Shown: positions 17,625 to 25,380 of the stretch, piece after piece | How the letters are laid out: every line of letters begins with the position of its first letter | How positions within the stretch are numbered: position 1 is the first letter of the stretch | Assembly (NCBI RefSeq): GCF_009689585.1 | Contig: NZ_AP018694.1 | Location: 3,959,501 to 4,023,500 of the forward strand | Source of the DNA: Aquipluma nitroreducens | GTDB taxonomy: Bacteria; Bacteroidota; Bacteroidia; Bacteroidales; Prolixibacteraceae | Direction: 5' to 3' | DNA length: 64,000 nt | Notes under the pieces: model-generated | Told to the model about the DNA's origin: nothing | What the model saw: the letters and a program-made list of their open reading frames with translations, nothing else | Databases searched by the model: none | Made by a program: the position numbers and the translations under genes

Positions 17625-18884
17625 ATGAAAACAAAAGCAGTTCGTTTATACGGAAAAGAAGATTTGAGACTCGAAGAGTTCGAACTTCCGGCCATCACAG
17701 CCGACGAGATTTTGGCAAAAGTAGTGTCCGACAGCATTTGCATGTCGTCGTACAAGGCAGCCAAGCAGGCTACCGATCACAAACGTGTTCCGAATGATAT
17801 TGCCGAAAACCCCATCATTATTGGCCATGAGTTTAGTGGCGAATTGGTCGAAATTGGCGAAAACTGGAAACACAAATTCAAGGCCGGACAGAAATTCTCG
17901 ATTCAACCGGCCATTTATTACGAAGAAGGTCCGGTGGGTGTGTTGAGCGCTCCGGGTTATTCGTACCAGTTTATCGGTGGTGACGCGACTTATGTGATCA
18001 TCCCGAAAGATGTGCTGGTTCAGGATTGTTTGCTGGCTTACGATGGCCCGGGTTTTTATCCTGCCTCGCTGGCCGAGCCACTTTCGTGCGTGATTGGCGC
18101 CATGCATGCCAACTACCACACCACTCCGGGTTCGTACATCCACAACATGGAAATTGTAGCCGATGGCAAAATGGCGATCCTCGCCGGCGTTGGACCAATG
18201 GGATTGGCAGCTATCAATTACGTGATTCACCGTGCCGACCGCAAACCTAAATTGTGTGTGGTTACCGATATTGATCAAACCCGTTTAGATCGTGCGGCTT
18301 CGATTTATACCGTTGCTGAAGCAGCCCAACGCGGTATCGAACTCGTTTACCTGAATACTAAAATTGAAGATCCGGTAGCCGAACTGAAACGTCTTTCCGG
18401 AGGAACTGGTTACGACGACGTATTTGTATTTGCTCCCGTGGCTCCGGTGATTGAGCAAGGCGATGCTATTCTGGCCTTCGACGGTTGTCTGAATTTCTTT
18501 GCCGGTCCATCCGATCAAAATCTTCAGGCAAAAATGAATTTTTACAATGTTCATTATGCCTATACGCATATCGTGGGAACTTCTGGAGGAAACACCGACG
18601 ATATGAAAGAAGCTATTGATGTGATGACGGCTGGTCTCGATCCTGCCGGATTGGTTACCCACATTGGCGGGCTGAACGCAGTGGCTGAAACGACATTGCA
18701 CTTGCCCAATATTCCGGGTGGAAAGAAACTGATTTATACCCATCTGGAAATGCCTTTGACTGCTATTGCCGATTTTGCTGAAAAGGGAAAGACAGAACCT
18801 TTATTTGCGAAACTGGCTGAAATCTGTGACCGTCATCAGGGATTGTGGTCGGTTGAGGCTGAAGAATATTTGCTGGCTAATTAA
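17625..18884 (+). CDS. Zinc-type alcohol dehydrogenase, L-sorbose-1-phosphate reductase-like
   Basis: A 419-residue medium-chain dehydrogenase. A GroES-like domain carries SICMSSYKAAKQ and the zinc ligands of IIIGHEFSGELVEIG. The Rossmann motif is ILAGVGPMGLAAINY near residues 186-200, followed by an Asp-type NAD(H)-preferring end of strand 2 (VVTDID). The four-Cys structural zinc lobe of ordinary alcohol dehydrogenases is missing and replaced by QPAIYYEEGPVG. This is a feature of the SorE-like sugar-phosphate reductase subgroup. It probably interconverts a ketose phosphate and a hexitol phosphate. The neighbours support a sugar role; the exact substrate is not visible. Confidence 0.82.
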   Translation: MKTKAVRLYGKEDLRLEEFELPAITADEILAKVVSDSICMSSYKAAKQATDHKRVPNDIAENPIIIGHEFSGELVEIGENWKHKFKAGQKFSIQPAIYYEEGPVGVLSAPGYSYQFIGGDATYVIIPKDVLVQDCLLAYDGPGFYPASLAEPLSCVIGAMHANYHTTPGSYIHNMEIVADGKMAILAGVGPMGLAAINYVIHRADRKPKLCVVTDIDQTRLDRAASIYTVAEAAQRGIELVYLNTKIEDPVAELKRLSGGTGYDDVFVFAPVAPVIEQGDAILAFDGCLNFFAGPSDQNLQAKMNFYNVHYAYTHIVGTSGGNTDDMKEAIDVMTAGLDPAGLVTHIGGLNAVAETTLHLPNIPGGKKLIYTHLEMPLTAIADFAEKGKTEPLFAKLAEICDRHQGLWSVEAEEYLLAN

Positions 18885-18889
18885 TATCA

Positions 18890-18994
18890 GTCATTAGTAA
18901 AGGGTCATTAGTCATTAGCGAAGATTTTTGCTAATGACCAATGACCTTTTACTTATTTTATCTTAAGTCTTTTGTCTAATATCTAAAATCTAGT
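18890..18994. repeat. Intergenic repeat mosaic (CATTAGTCATTAG palindrome and TCTAATATCTA string)
   Basis: AGGTCATTGGTCATTAGC-like arms face each other at about 18900-18952 (GGTCATTAGTCATTAGCGAA versus TTGCTAATGACCAATGACC), an imperfect inverted repeat. It is followed by TTTGTCTAATATCTA AAATCTAGT at 18971-18994, of which 22 of 24 bases match 48411-48434. A related TCTAATGACCAATGGC occurs at about 41163. Confidence 0.65.
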
Positions 18995-19026
18995 GTCTCT
19001 TTTTCCTCTGCTTACTTTTGATGCTT

Positions 19027-19034
19027 TACCTTTG
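19027..19034 (+). promoter_or_regulatory. -7 box upstream of the FSA-like gene
   Basis: TACCTTTG followed by CC matches TAnnTTTG exactly, 26 bases before the ATG at 19061. The -33 region is T-rich but lacks TTTG at 19-base spacing. It suggests the aldolase has its own promoter apart from the three upstream genes. Confidence 0.5.
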
Positions 19035-19060
19035 CCGCATAAACAATTAGAAACAAAATA

Positions 19061-19726
19061 ATGATTTACATGGCCGACACAGCCGATCTGGAGGAACTCC
19101 GTAAGCTGTATAGTTTTTTCCCGTTGGAAGGAGTTACCACAAATCCAACGATTTTACTTCATTCCGGATATAAACTCTCTGTTGCCATCGAAGGCATTCA
19201 GGAATTGGTTGGAACCGGAATGGTTCACGTGCAGATGATTTCCGGTGAGTCGGACGACATGGTGCGCGAAGCCAAAAAATACCGCAGTTATTTCGATTTT
19301 GGTGATAATTTTTATGCCAAGATTCCGGTTACAGCCAATGGTTACCGTGCCATGCGAATCCTGAAAGATGCCGGAATTAATGTTACAGCTACAGCAATTT
19401 TTACGCAGCAACAGGCTTTAGTGGCCATGAAAGCCGGTGCCGATTTTGTTGCTCCGTATGTAAGCCGTTTGGACAATATTTCGTCGCACGGAATTGAAGT
19501 GGTAGGTGATATTGTTGAAAATATTGCGTTATACGGATTGAATGGCAAAGTACTCGCAGCCAGTTTTAAAACCGTCGACCAGATTTACCGCGTGAGTATG
19601 GCCGGTGCACATTCGGCAACCATTGGACCAGAATTGTTGCATCAACTGATTAAACATCCAATGACTGATATTGGTGTGAAGCAGTTTGAAATTGATGCTG
19701 AAGGATTGTACGACATCGAGTTTTAG
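19061..19726 (+). CDS. Fructose-6-phosphate aldolase / transaldolase-like (FSA/TalC) protein
   Basis: A 221-residue class I aldolase of the small transaldolase type. The Schiff-base lysine is Lys87 in FYAKIPVT. GVTTNPTIL near residues 28-36 and NVTATAIFTQQQALVA are the other family signatures; length and spacing match E. coli FSA rather than the 310-residue transaldolase B. It would cleave or form a ketose phosphate with a dihydroxyacetone unit. With the reductase and aldolase upstream it completes a plausible hexitol or hexose degradation set. A sulfo-sugar transaldolase role is possible, but no sulfo-sugar genes are present. A terminator follows. Confidence 0.88.
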   Translation: MIYMADTADLEELRKLYSFFPLEGVTTNPTILLHSGYKLSVAIEGIQELVGTGMVHVQMISGESDDMVREAKKYRSYFDFGDNFYAKIPVTANGYRAMRILKDAGINVTATAIFTQQQALVAMKAGADFVAPYVSRLDNISSHGIEVVGDIVENIALYGLNGKVLAASFKTVDQIYRVSMAGAHSATIGPELLHQLIKHPMTDIGVKQFEIDAEGLYDIEF

Positions 19727-19801
19727 CAAGGAGCAAAGGGCGAAAAGCCTGAAGTAAAGAATGCTGAAAAGCGCGGACCGGAAACGGGAGACCGGATCAA
19801 T

Positions 19802-19839
19802 AAAAAGGATTTCACCTTCAAAGGGTGGAATCCTTTTTT
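19802..19839 (+). terminator. Intrinsic terminator after the FSA-like gene
   Basis: Stem AAGGATTTCACC / GGTGGAATCCTT with one G-U pair, loop ttcaaag, then TTTTTT. It ends the sugar cluster. Confidence 0.85.
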
Positions 19840-19945
19840 GTTTTGGAGAAACGATAAGATACTAACCGGTTTTTGTACCGTTCAACAAAAAATACCATTC
19901 AGCAAAAAATAATTCAATTTTTCTGTTGTTGAAGTGAACTTTTTA

Positions 19946-19953
19946 TACTTTCG
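19946..19953 (+). promoter_or_regulatory. -7-like box before the rhodanese-thioredoxin gene
   Basis: TACTTTCG has one mismatch to TAnnTTTG. TTG trinucleotides lie about 15-20 bases upstream. The predicted start near 19960 excludes any start codon upstream of 19960, leaving ATG 19964 or 19988. Confidence 0.4.
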
Positions 19954-19987
19954 TACGCTTAATATGAAAGCATATAGATTTATAGAT

Positions 19988-20701
19988 ATGAAAAGAATAA
20001 TTGCAATTTTGGTTTTTAGTTTAGGCCTTATTATTGACTTAAGCGCTCAGTCGGTAGAAAATGTGGATGCTGTAAAATTCAAGGATTTAATCGGCAAGGG
20101 AAATATGATTCTTCTCGACGTGCGTACGCCTGGTGAATATTCGCGGGGACACATTCAGGGCTCAACGTTGATCGATATTTCTGATCGCAATTTTGCATCA
20201 AAAGTAAGTATGTTGCAAAAAGACAAAACCATTTTAATTTATTGTCTGTCGGGAAGTAGGAGCGATGCTGCCGCTGGATACATGACTCGCCAGGGATTTA
20301 AGAAGATTTACACTTTGCAATACGGCATCATGACCTGGAATCGTCAGGGATTTCCGCTGGAGCAGAGTAATGAAATGGTGGCAAGCGCCGGCACAACCTA
20401 CACCGAACAATCGTTTGGTAAATTGCTGAAAGACAACAAGCTGGTTTTGGTTGATTTTCATGCCGTGTGGTGTGCGCCGTGCAAAGCAATGAGCCCGGTT
20501 ATCGATCAGGTTTCGGCCGAATTTAAGGGGAAAGCTAAAGTTGAAAAGGTAGATATTGAAGCCAATAAAGTCATTACAACAGCTTATCAGGTGCAGACAA
20601 TTCCCGGATTTGTGCTGTTTAAAGATGGCAAAAAAGTGTGGAGCTATAATGGTGTGATTAGCTATGCCGATCTTTCGGGTGTAATTAAAAAATATTTGTA
20701 G
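19988..20701 (+). CDS. Exported rhodanese-thioredoxin fusion protein
   Basis: A 237-residue protein from ATG 19988, chosen because it begins a clean signal peptide (MKRIIAILVFSLGLIIDLSAQ) and lies after the -7 box; ATG 19964 would add eight residues. The rhodanese domain covers about residues 22-110 with the active-site loop IYCLSGSRS, in which Cys is followed by the LSGSRS loop. The thioredoxin domain covers about 130-237 with WCAPCK, the redox CxxC, and the cis-proline in QTIPGFVLF. The pairing suggests periplasmic sulfur or thiol handling, for example sulfane-sulfur transfer coupled to disulfide reduction. It is monocistronic with a terminator after it. Confidence 0.87.
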   Translation: MKRIIAILVFSLGLIIDLSAQSVENVDAVKFKDLIGKGNMILLDVRTPGEYSRGHIQGSTLIDISDRNFASKVSMLQKDKTILIYCLSGSRSDAAAGYMTRQGFKKIYTLQYGIMTWNRQGFPLEQSNEMVASAGTTYTEQSFGKLLKDNKLVLVDFHAVWCAPCKAMSPVIDQVSAEFKGKAKVEKVDIEANKVITTAYQVQTIPGFVLFKDGKKVWSYNGVISYADLSGVIKKYL

Positions 20702-20739
20702 TTGTTGGGTTTGAAGGGGGATTCAATCCTAAAAATTGA

Positions 20740-20770
20740 AGGGCTTTCCTGATGGGAGGCTCTTTTTTTT
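20740..20770 (+). terminator. Intrinsic terminator after the rhodanese-thioredoxin gene
   Basis: AGGGCTTTCC / GGGAGGCTCT stem, with several G-U pairs, and a run of eight T about 40 bases after the stop. Confidence 0.75.
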
Positions 20771-20801
20771 GCTTTATCCATTCACTTTAGTGAACGGAAT
20801 T

Positions 20802-21692
20802 TTAAGCAGTTTTTTTAACCCCTTTTCGGCTGATGAGGTAAACACCCGTCAGGATTAAACCCATGCAAGCCAGGTGAAGTAAGGTTATTTTTTCGCCGTC
20901 GAGCACACCCCACATAATTGCAAAAATGGGGATGATGTAGGTAACCGATGAGGCTGCTACTGCCGACGAGTGACGAATCAGACTATTCATCAGCAACATA
21001 GCAAGAGCAGTACCAACAATTCCAAGTGTGGCAAGAGCCAGTAAATGAACAGGCCACGACGGATTGGCAGCCACTGCCTGTAAATTGGTAGTGAACAAAT
21101 ATGCCAGTGCTACCGGACCAATAAATAAAAAGGATAACGAAGTAACCTGAATCCCGGAAAGATGTGGCAATTTAGCTTTAATCTGATTGATGCTGATGGC
21201 ATAAAAACAGGTGGCCAGTACAATGTAGAACGCATAACTGTTAACCGTTCCCAGATGAAAACCGTCTCCGGCAAGGATTAGTCCGGTTGCGCCAGCCAGT
21301 CCAAGCGACAACCCAAGCACCTGCAACCAGCGGAAACCCGTTTTGTGAAAGAGCATCCCCACAATTAAAGTGAATACCGGGGTGAGCGAATTAAGCATAC
21401 CGGCCAGCGAACTGTCAATTTGCGTTTCGGCTTTCATAAACAGGAAGGCTGGAAAGAAACTACCGATGAAACCCGCAATCAGCAAGCTTTTTAAATCTTC
21501 TTTCCTGATGCTTTTTAAGTTGCGGATCGATAATGGAAGCAGTGCCAGCGAAGCCAGTAAGATGCGCAGCGCACCTGCCTGCTCGGGGCTGAAACTCTTT
21601 AGTCCGATTTTCATCAGAATAAACGAACTGCCCCAGATAAAGGCCAGGACCATCAAAATGGTCATTTGAAATCCGCGTTTTTCCCAAACCAT
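20802..21692 (-). CDS. EamA/DMT-family permease
   Basis: A 296-residue drug/metabolite transporter with about ten hydrophobic helices in two homologous EamA halves. The first begins LAFIWGSSFILMKIGL, and the second spans YAFYIVLATCFYAISINQIKAKL to the C-terminus, ending YIIPIFAIMWGVLDGEKITLLHLACMGLILTGVYLIS. The C-terminal basic tail SRKGVKK is cytoplasmic. Substrate unknown; members export amino acids, nucleotides or other metabolites. It is convergent with the rhodanese-thioredoxin gene. A downstream ATG at 21665 is an alternative start. Confidence 0.9.
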   Translation of the reverse strand: MVWEKRGFQMTILMVLAFIWGSSFILMKIGLKSFSPEQAGALRILLASLALLPLSIRNLKSIRKEDLKSLLIAGFIGSFFPAFLFMKAETQIDSSLAGMLNSLTPVFTLIVGMLFHKTGFRWLQVLGLSLGLAGATGLILAGDGFHLGTVNSYAFYIVLATCFYAISINQIKAKLPHLSGIQVTSLSFLFIGPVALAYLFTTNLQAVAANPSWPVHLLALATLGIVGTALAMLLMNSLIRHSSAVAASSVTYIIPIFAIMWGVLDGEKITLLHLACMGLILTGVYLISRKGVKKTA

Positions 21693-21964
21693 AAAGTGAA
21701 ATTTTTGAGGGCGGAAAGATAGGAGAAAAGTACGGGTAGAGAAAGCCTTATTTTACTTGAATTAACCTCAGTGGCATAGCAGGTGAATTGGCTACAAACC
21801 TTGTTTGCATTTTCATTTCTTCAAAATTGCATGACTGATTTTTTGCATCTGTTATAAAAAATGGGTTCGTACTGCTTAATAATCAAGTATTCTGTTGTAA
21901 ATTGGTAACAATTAAATCCGTTTTGATGAATTACTGAATTGACTAATTTTTAAAAGTAATCAGC

Positions 21965-22726
21965 ATGACTTCAACCAACGATAACGACGAGCTTTTACTC
22001 CAGATTCGGGCTTTTAAATCCGGCAAAGCCGATAGTCCCAGCGTACCAGTTAATGTGATTGTTCAGGAAGCCGACGACCTGTATCTTTGGTGTCAGGACG
22101 ATCAGGAACAACTAATTTTGGCAGGACTCGACTGGAATCAAGTTTCTCTTATTCCCGTTTGTGCCAAAATATGCCGCGAATTTCAGTCGCAGTGGCTTAA
22201 AAATTATAAATCGACTGATAAGGTTAAACTGGAATGGGACACCAAATCACCAGAAGCGCTGAACCTGCGCAGTGAATTGCTGCATGATTTTGGGTTTGCT
22301 TTCCGCAAGGACAAACAATTGCTTGCCCAAATAAAAGAAATAGCCCAGAAGCAAAGCCGTATCAGCTTGGTCCAGAGCCTGAATGATCTTTCCGAATTTG
22401 GGCGCGGACACATGGACTTGCTTGAGTCCATTAACTTTGACCCGTTGAAACTTGAACGAGCAGCCCGACTGGTTCCTGAAATGGCTGATCTGATAGCAAG
22501 AATAGAACGCAACAAAAAACTAAGCGACGAATCCAAAATAATGCGCGACCAGACTTATGCCTTCCTGAAACAATTGGTTGATGAAGTGCGAGTGTGCGGT
22601 AAATATAAATTCAGGGAGAATCCGGAACGACTGGCGGGTTACCTCAGCGATTACTGGAAAAGCAGAAACTCAGTCCGGGGGAAAAAATCATCACCAGAGG
22701 ACACGCGGAAAACAGTCAAAAAATGA
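21965..22726 (+). CDS. Conserved-looking protein of unknown function
   Basis: I do not recognise this 253-residue protein. It is soluble, with no signal peptide or membrane helix, and rich in charged helices. Residues 1-75 look alpha/beta (VIVQEADDLYLWCQDDQEQLILAGLDW). Residues 95-220 are long helices with regular hydrophobic spacing (FAFRKDKQLLAQIKEIAQKQ, ADLIARIERNKKLSDE). The C-terminus is very basic (RNSVRGKKSS...TRKTVKK), compatible with nucleic-acid binding. It lies 78 bases before a phased CTAG array, so a DNA-binding role at that array is a testable guess. GC content and codon use resemble the core genes more than the HNH operon does. Confidence 0.7.
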   Translation: MTSTNDNDELLLQIRAFKSGKADSPSVPVNVIVQEADDLYLWCQDDQEQLILAGLDWNQVSLIPVCAKICREFQSQWLKNYKSTDKVKLEWDTKSPEALNLRSELLHDFGFAFRKDKQLLAQIKEIAQKQSRISLVQSLNDLSEFGRGHMDLLESINFDPLKLERAARLVPEMADLIARIERNKKLSDESKIMRDQTYAFLKQLVDEVRVCGKYKFRENPERLAGYLSDYWKSRNSVRGKKSSPEDTRKTVKK

Positions 22727-22803
22727 GAATCTGTTTATTTCCGCTCCTGAAATATGACTGTCCGGGTTAAGAAATAATTTCCATTGTAGTAAAAATCAAT
22801 TAT

Positions 22804-23003
22804 CTAGTCGATATTTTTAATCATCTAGTTATAATTTATTATGTCTAGTCTAATTATTTTATTGTCTGGTTTAATTTTTAATATACCTTGTTTGACTAGG
22901 CATTCCAGAAGTCAGGCTAGTTATATGAAAAAGATGACTAGATCATTTAAATGATAACAAGAAATATCAAATAGTTTACTAGGCTTATAAAAAGTATGAC
23001 TAG
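22804..23003. repeat. Dyad-symmetric, 21-bp-phased CTAG array
   Basis: CTAG tetramers, usually rare in bacterial DNA, start at 22804, 22825, 22845, (CTGG 22866), 22896, 22917, 22938, (CAAG 22958), 22979 and 23000. Steps are 21, 20, 21, then 30 across the centre, then 21, 21, 20, 21, 21. Left units read TCTAGT(C/T), right units mostly GACTAG or TACTAG, that is, inverted. Each of the four left sites pairs with a right site around one centre at 22882-22883. Spacers are AT-rich and poorly conserved. The step equals two DNA turns, so all sites face one side of the helix. Function unknown. Confidence 0.8.
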
Positions 23004-23126
23004 CTATATTAAAACTAAATTTTGACACGGAAGAGAAGCCGAATCAGTATGCGGATATTGTGGGGATCAGCAAATGGAATTGCAGCGGACAGGCAATAAA
23101 AAACAACGATGTTGCAGGGGAGGTGG
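23004..23126. other. Non-coding stretch after the CTAG array
   Basis: A frame stays open across about 23024-23140, but it has no start codon, no recognised family and no promoter. It may be a gene remnant. Nothing else was seen. Confidence 0.3.
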
Positions 23127-23519
23127 CTAATCCAACTTCAATTCAGTTCTTGCTCCGCATTTCGGGCAAGTCGTTGGCTGATTTCCCATGAGATAAATAT
23201 CGAAATTCTTCATTTCTTCTAGTTTTGCTAGAAACGAATTGATTGATTCCATTTTCTTTTTTGGATTATCAATCTTATCAAGCATTTCTATGGAGTCGAA
23301 TTCATACCACGAATAATCATCCTCATATCGATTAGATTTAAACTTTTTAATACCCAAACAATCTGGGTAGAAAAATTCATGTGAGAAAAGATGTAGCTGA
23401 ATATTATACTCTATTACTTCGATGGAAAGCTGATCTGGATTTGTGAATATCTTACTTCCGAACTTTTTGTAGTTTCCTGAATCGCGGTACAGATAATTAA
23501 AACGGATAAACTCATTCAT
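23127..23519 (-). CDS. Unknown protein with C-terminal CPxCG zinc knuckle
   Basis: A 130-residue protein from ATG 23519; an upstream in-frame TTG at 23534 would add five residues. Not recognised as a named family. The first 90 residues are aromatic- and charge-rich (FIRFNYLYRDSGNYKKFG, YEDDYSWYEFDSIEML). The C-terminus has a single CPKCGARTELKLD, half a zinc ribbon, which might dimerise around zinc or be a ribbon remnant. It lies 74 bases downstream of an HNH endonuclease gene on the same strand and is equally AT-rich. The two are probably co-transcribed and co-inherited. Confidence 0.65.
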   Translation of the reverse strand: MNEFIRFNYLYRDSGNYKKFGSKIFTNPDQLSIEVIEYNIQLHLFSHEFFYPDCLGIKKFKSNRYEDDYSWYEFDSIEMLDKIDNPKKKMESINSFLAKLEEMKNFDIYLMGNQPTTCPKCGARTELKLD

Positions 23520-23593
23520 GGCTTTTCTAGCCAAAGAAAGGTAGTATAGAAATGAAAGTCAACGGACTATGAGTCACGTTTTAGTTTTTCTAA

Positions 23594-24496
23594 TTATACT
23601 GCGTTTTTGAAATTTGTATACCTAATATGCAGCCAATCTCTATTAGGCCTTGAGGTCACAGATTTTGGTAATATTAACTTATTGCCATGCATTTGCTGAA
23701 TCCCAAATTTTAGCATTGGACCATCAATTTCGTTCAGTATATCTTCCCTGACATGGATAAGATAGTCTGGCGTAATACCTATAATATTATTATCAAACGC
23801 TGCATGATGAATTTTACACAGAGAAATTCCATTGGTGACAGCAGCTCTACCCAAGCTACTATCCTCTATTATATGAGCAGCATCCAATAATTCTCTATGT
23901 TTTAACGCACAAATCGCGCAGTGGTCTCTATAGGCATTTAATACCATTTCTCTAAAAGTCGATTGATGTAACCTCTGAATCATTTGTCTTGTGGCATATC
24001 TACGCTCAACTTCATTTGGCTCATTCACCGCATCGAAATCGTTATAAATAGGATAAGATTTTGCATCAGCTTCAACAATAAAACTAAGATTTTGTATATC
24101 ATCCTCAACAATAAACACAGGCCAATTTAGCAGATACTTACCTTTCGAAACCTCGTGCATGTAAATAAGTGGAACTTTATTTCTCATACATTCTCTGAGA
24201 CCTACATTAACCCAATCATTTGGATTATTCCCCTTATACCTATATTTAATTCTACTATCAGAAATAAATTCATCATCATAAATACTTTCTGCTCTGGACT
24301 TTATTGTAATTGGATATTGCATCTGTTTTGGTTTCCAAATTCCTTGCTGACCAGAGAGGACAACTTGTTCGTTATTGAAATAAAAGTCATTAGCCAAGAC
24401 TTTTGTCGGAAATACAGAATCAGGATATTGAGGAAGCAAAGAATTTAACCAGTCAAAAACTGACATTCGAATTTTAAGGCTTTTTAAATCTTCCAT
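23594..24496 (-). CDS. HNH endonuclease, putative restriction-type (COG3440-like)
   Basis: A 300-residue protein. The HNH fold is at residues about 195-250: CAICALKHRELLDAAHII, then GISLCKIHHAAFDNN. It has two Cys before and one after, and the His residues of AAHII and KIHH are at the nuclease metal site. The N-terminal 190 residues form a substrate-recognition-like region resembling the PUA/SRA-type halves of predicted restriction endonucleases of this family. That part of the assignment is tentative. No methyltransferase is adjacent, so modified-DNA (type IV) restriction or another anti-mobile-element role is more likely than a classical restriction-modification pair. Markedly AT-rich. Confidence 0.82.
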   Translation of the reverse strand: MEDLKSLKIRMSVFDWLNSLLPQYPDSVFPTKVLANDFYFNNEQVVLSGQQGIWKPKQMQYPITIKSRAESIYDDEFISDSRIKYRYKGNNPNDWVNVGLRECMRNKVPLIYMHEVSKGKYLLNWPVFIVEDDIQNLSFIVEADAKSYPIYNDFDAVNEPNEVERRYATRQMIQRLHQSTFREMVLNAYRDHCAICALKHRELLDAAHIIEDSSLGRAAVTNGISLCKIHHAAFDNNIIGITPDYLIHVREDILNEIDGPMLKFGIQQMHGNKLILPKSVTSRPNRDWLHIRYTNFKNAV

Positions 24497-24697
24497 GTTA
24501 CTATTTGATTAGGCTTATGGCTAGTTTCTTAGATAAACAAATGTAGTTAATCTCAATTCGTTATTGTACTCAAAATACATTAATAATCATATTTTTTCTA
24601 AATGTAGGTAGAATGTAAATTATGTTGTAGCTCCGTATTTCTTTGGTGTGTACATCGGTCATGCCGGTAAAGTTAGTGAATACCCGAAATTTCAGGC
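24497..24697. other. AT-rich upstream region of the HNH operon
   Basis: About 200 bases of AT-rich sequence holding the presumed promoter of the HNH gene. No gene, repeat or perfect promoter consensus was found. Confidence 0.3.
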
Positions 24698-24702
24698 AAA
24701 AA

Positions 24703-24737
24703 AAATACCGGATACGATTTGGTTATCCGGTATTTTA
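24703..24737 (-). terminator. Terminator of the small secreted protein gene
   Basis: AAATACCGGATA-...-TATCCGGTATTT is a 12-bp perfect stem, flanked by an A-run on the left and T-run on the right on the plus strand. It can act in both directions. It lies 36 bases past the stop of the minus-strand gene. Confidence 0.8.
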
Positions 24738-24772
24738 AGAGCTGTTAAAAGCTCTGTTGGCAATGGGCTGGT

Positions 24773-25240
24773 TTATTGTTTGTCGAGCAGGTAGGTTTCC
24801 GACATTTCGCCCATCGACGATGCTGCATTCAGTCCCACCTTCAGGTTGTTTTCAGCCATCTGGAAAACTTCTTTCATAGTTGCTTCGCCCCCGTCCTGTG
24901 CTGGCATTTTGCTCGAAATGGTCAGCGTTTGCCCGTCTTCCGACCAAACCGCGGTTGATGTTTTCTTGCTGTTCATCCATCCCACATTTACGCATTCCTT
25001 TCCATCGAGACTAAATTTGTCTTTGGTTACGTAATCCGTGCCCTGAAAATTACCATACTTTTCCACCACGAGAGTGTCCGCTGTTTGGGTTACAATCATT
25101 TGGATTGGAGCCAGGCTGAACTGTTCGAACAGGGTGCTTTTTTCGTTGTTCAGTTTCCAGGTTCCCGAAAAATTAATTCCCTCGCCCATGCTAGTCAGGG
25201 TGAGCATTGAAAGAGCCAATAAGTAAAAGAGTTTTTTCAT
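24773..25240 (-). CDS. Small secreted lipocalin-like protein of unknown function
   Basis: A 155-residue exported protein. The signal peptide is MKKLFYLLALSMLTLTSMGEG, and NFSGTWKLNNEKSTL starts the mature part. The alternating beta-strand pattern (VTQTADTLVVEKYG, STAVWSEDGQTLTISSKM) with the SGTWKLN opening is shared with many uncharacterised Bacteroidota proteins with a predicted lipocalin or beta-barrel fold. No lipobox Cys. Ligand unknown. Monocistronic between two AT-rich gaps with a clear terminator. Confidence 0.7.
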   Translation of the reverse strand: MKKLFYLLALSMLTLTSMGEGINFSGTWKLNNEKSTLFEQFSLAPIQMIVTQTADTLVVEKYGNFQGTDYVTKDKFSLDGKECVNVGWMNSKKTSTAVWSEDGQTLTISSKMPAQDGGEATMKEVFQMAENNLKVGLNAASSMGEMSETYLLDKQ

Positions 25241-25380
25241 TTCGTTAAGTTTTAGGTTGTGAATATAAAAAAAATGCGTGATACGAACTTATTGTTTTTA
25301 AGAAAGTTCTCAAAGGTATAAACGCATATTCCTGACAAAACAAGTTGATGGTAATTGTCGTTTGTTTTGCATTTCATAGC

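Noticed and set aside
17646-18278. 210-codon minus-strand open frame
   Set aside because: Antisense shadow of the zinc dehydrogenase; composition is the complement of that gene's codons.
19061-19726. Ordinary pentose-phosphate transaldolase
   Set aside because: Length (221) and the Lys87 context match the small FSA/TalC type, not the 310-residue transaldolase.
22804-23003. CTAG array as a CRISPR
   Set aside because: Repeat unit is only 4-6 bases, the spacers have no fixed length near 30, repeats are inverted around a centre, and no cas genes occur.
22804-23003. CTAG array as remnant of a heptad-coding gene
   Set aside because: Steps of 20 bases break the reading frame and TAG stops occur in several frames.
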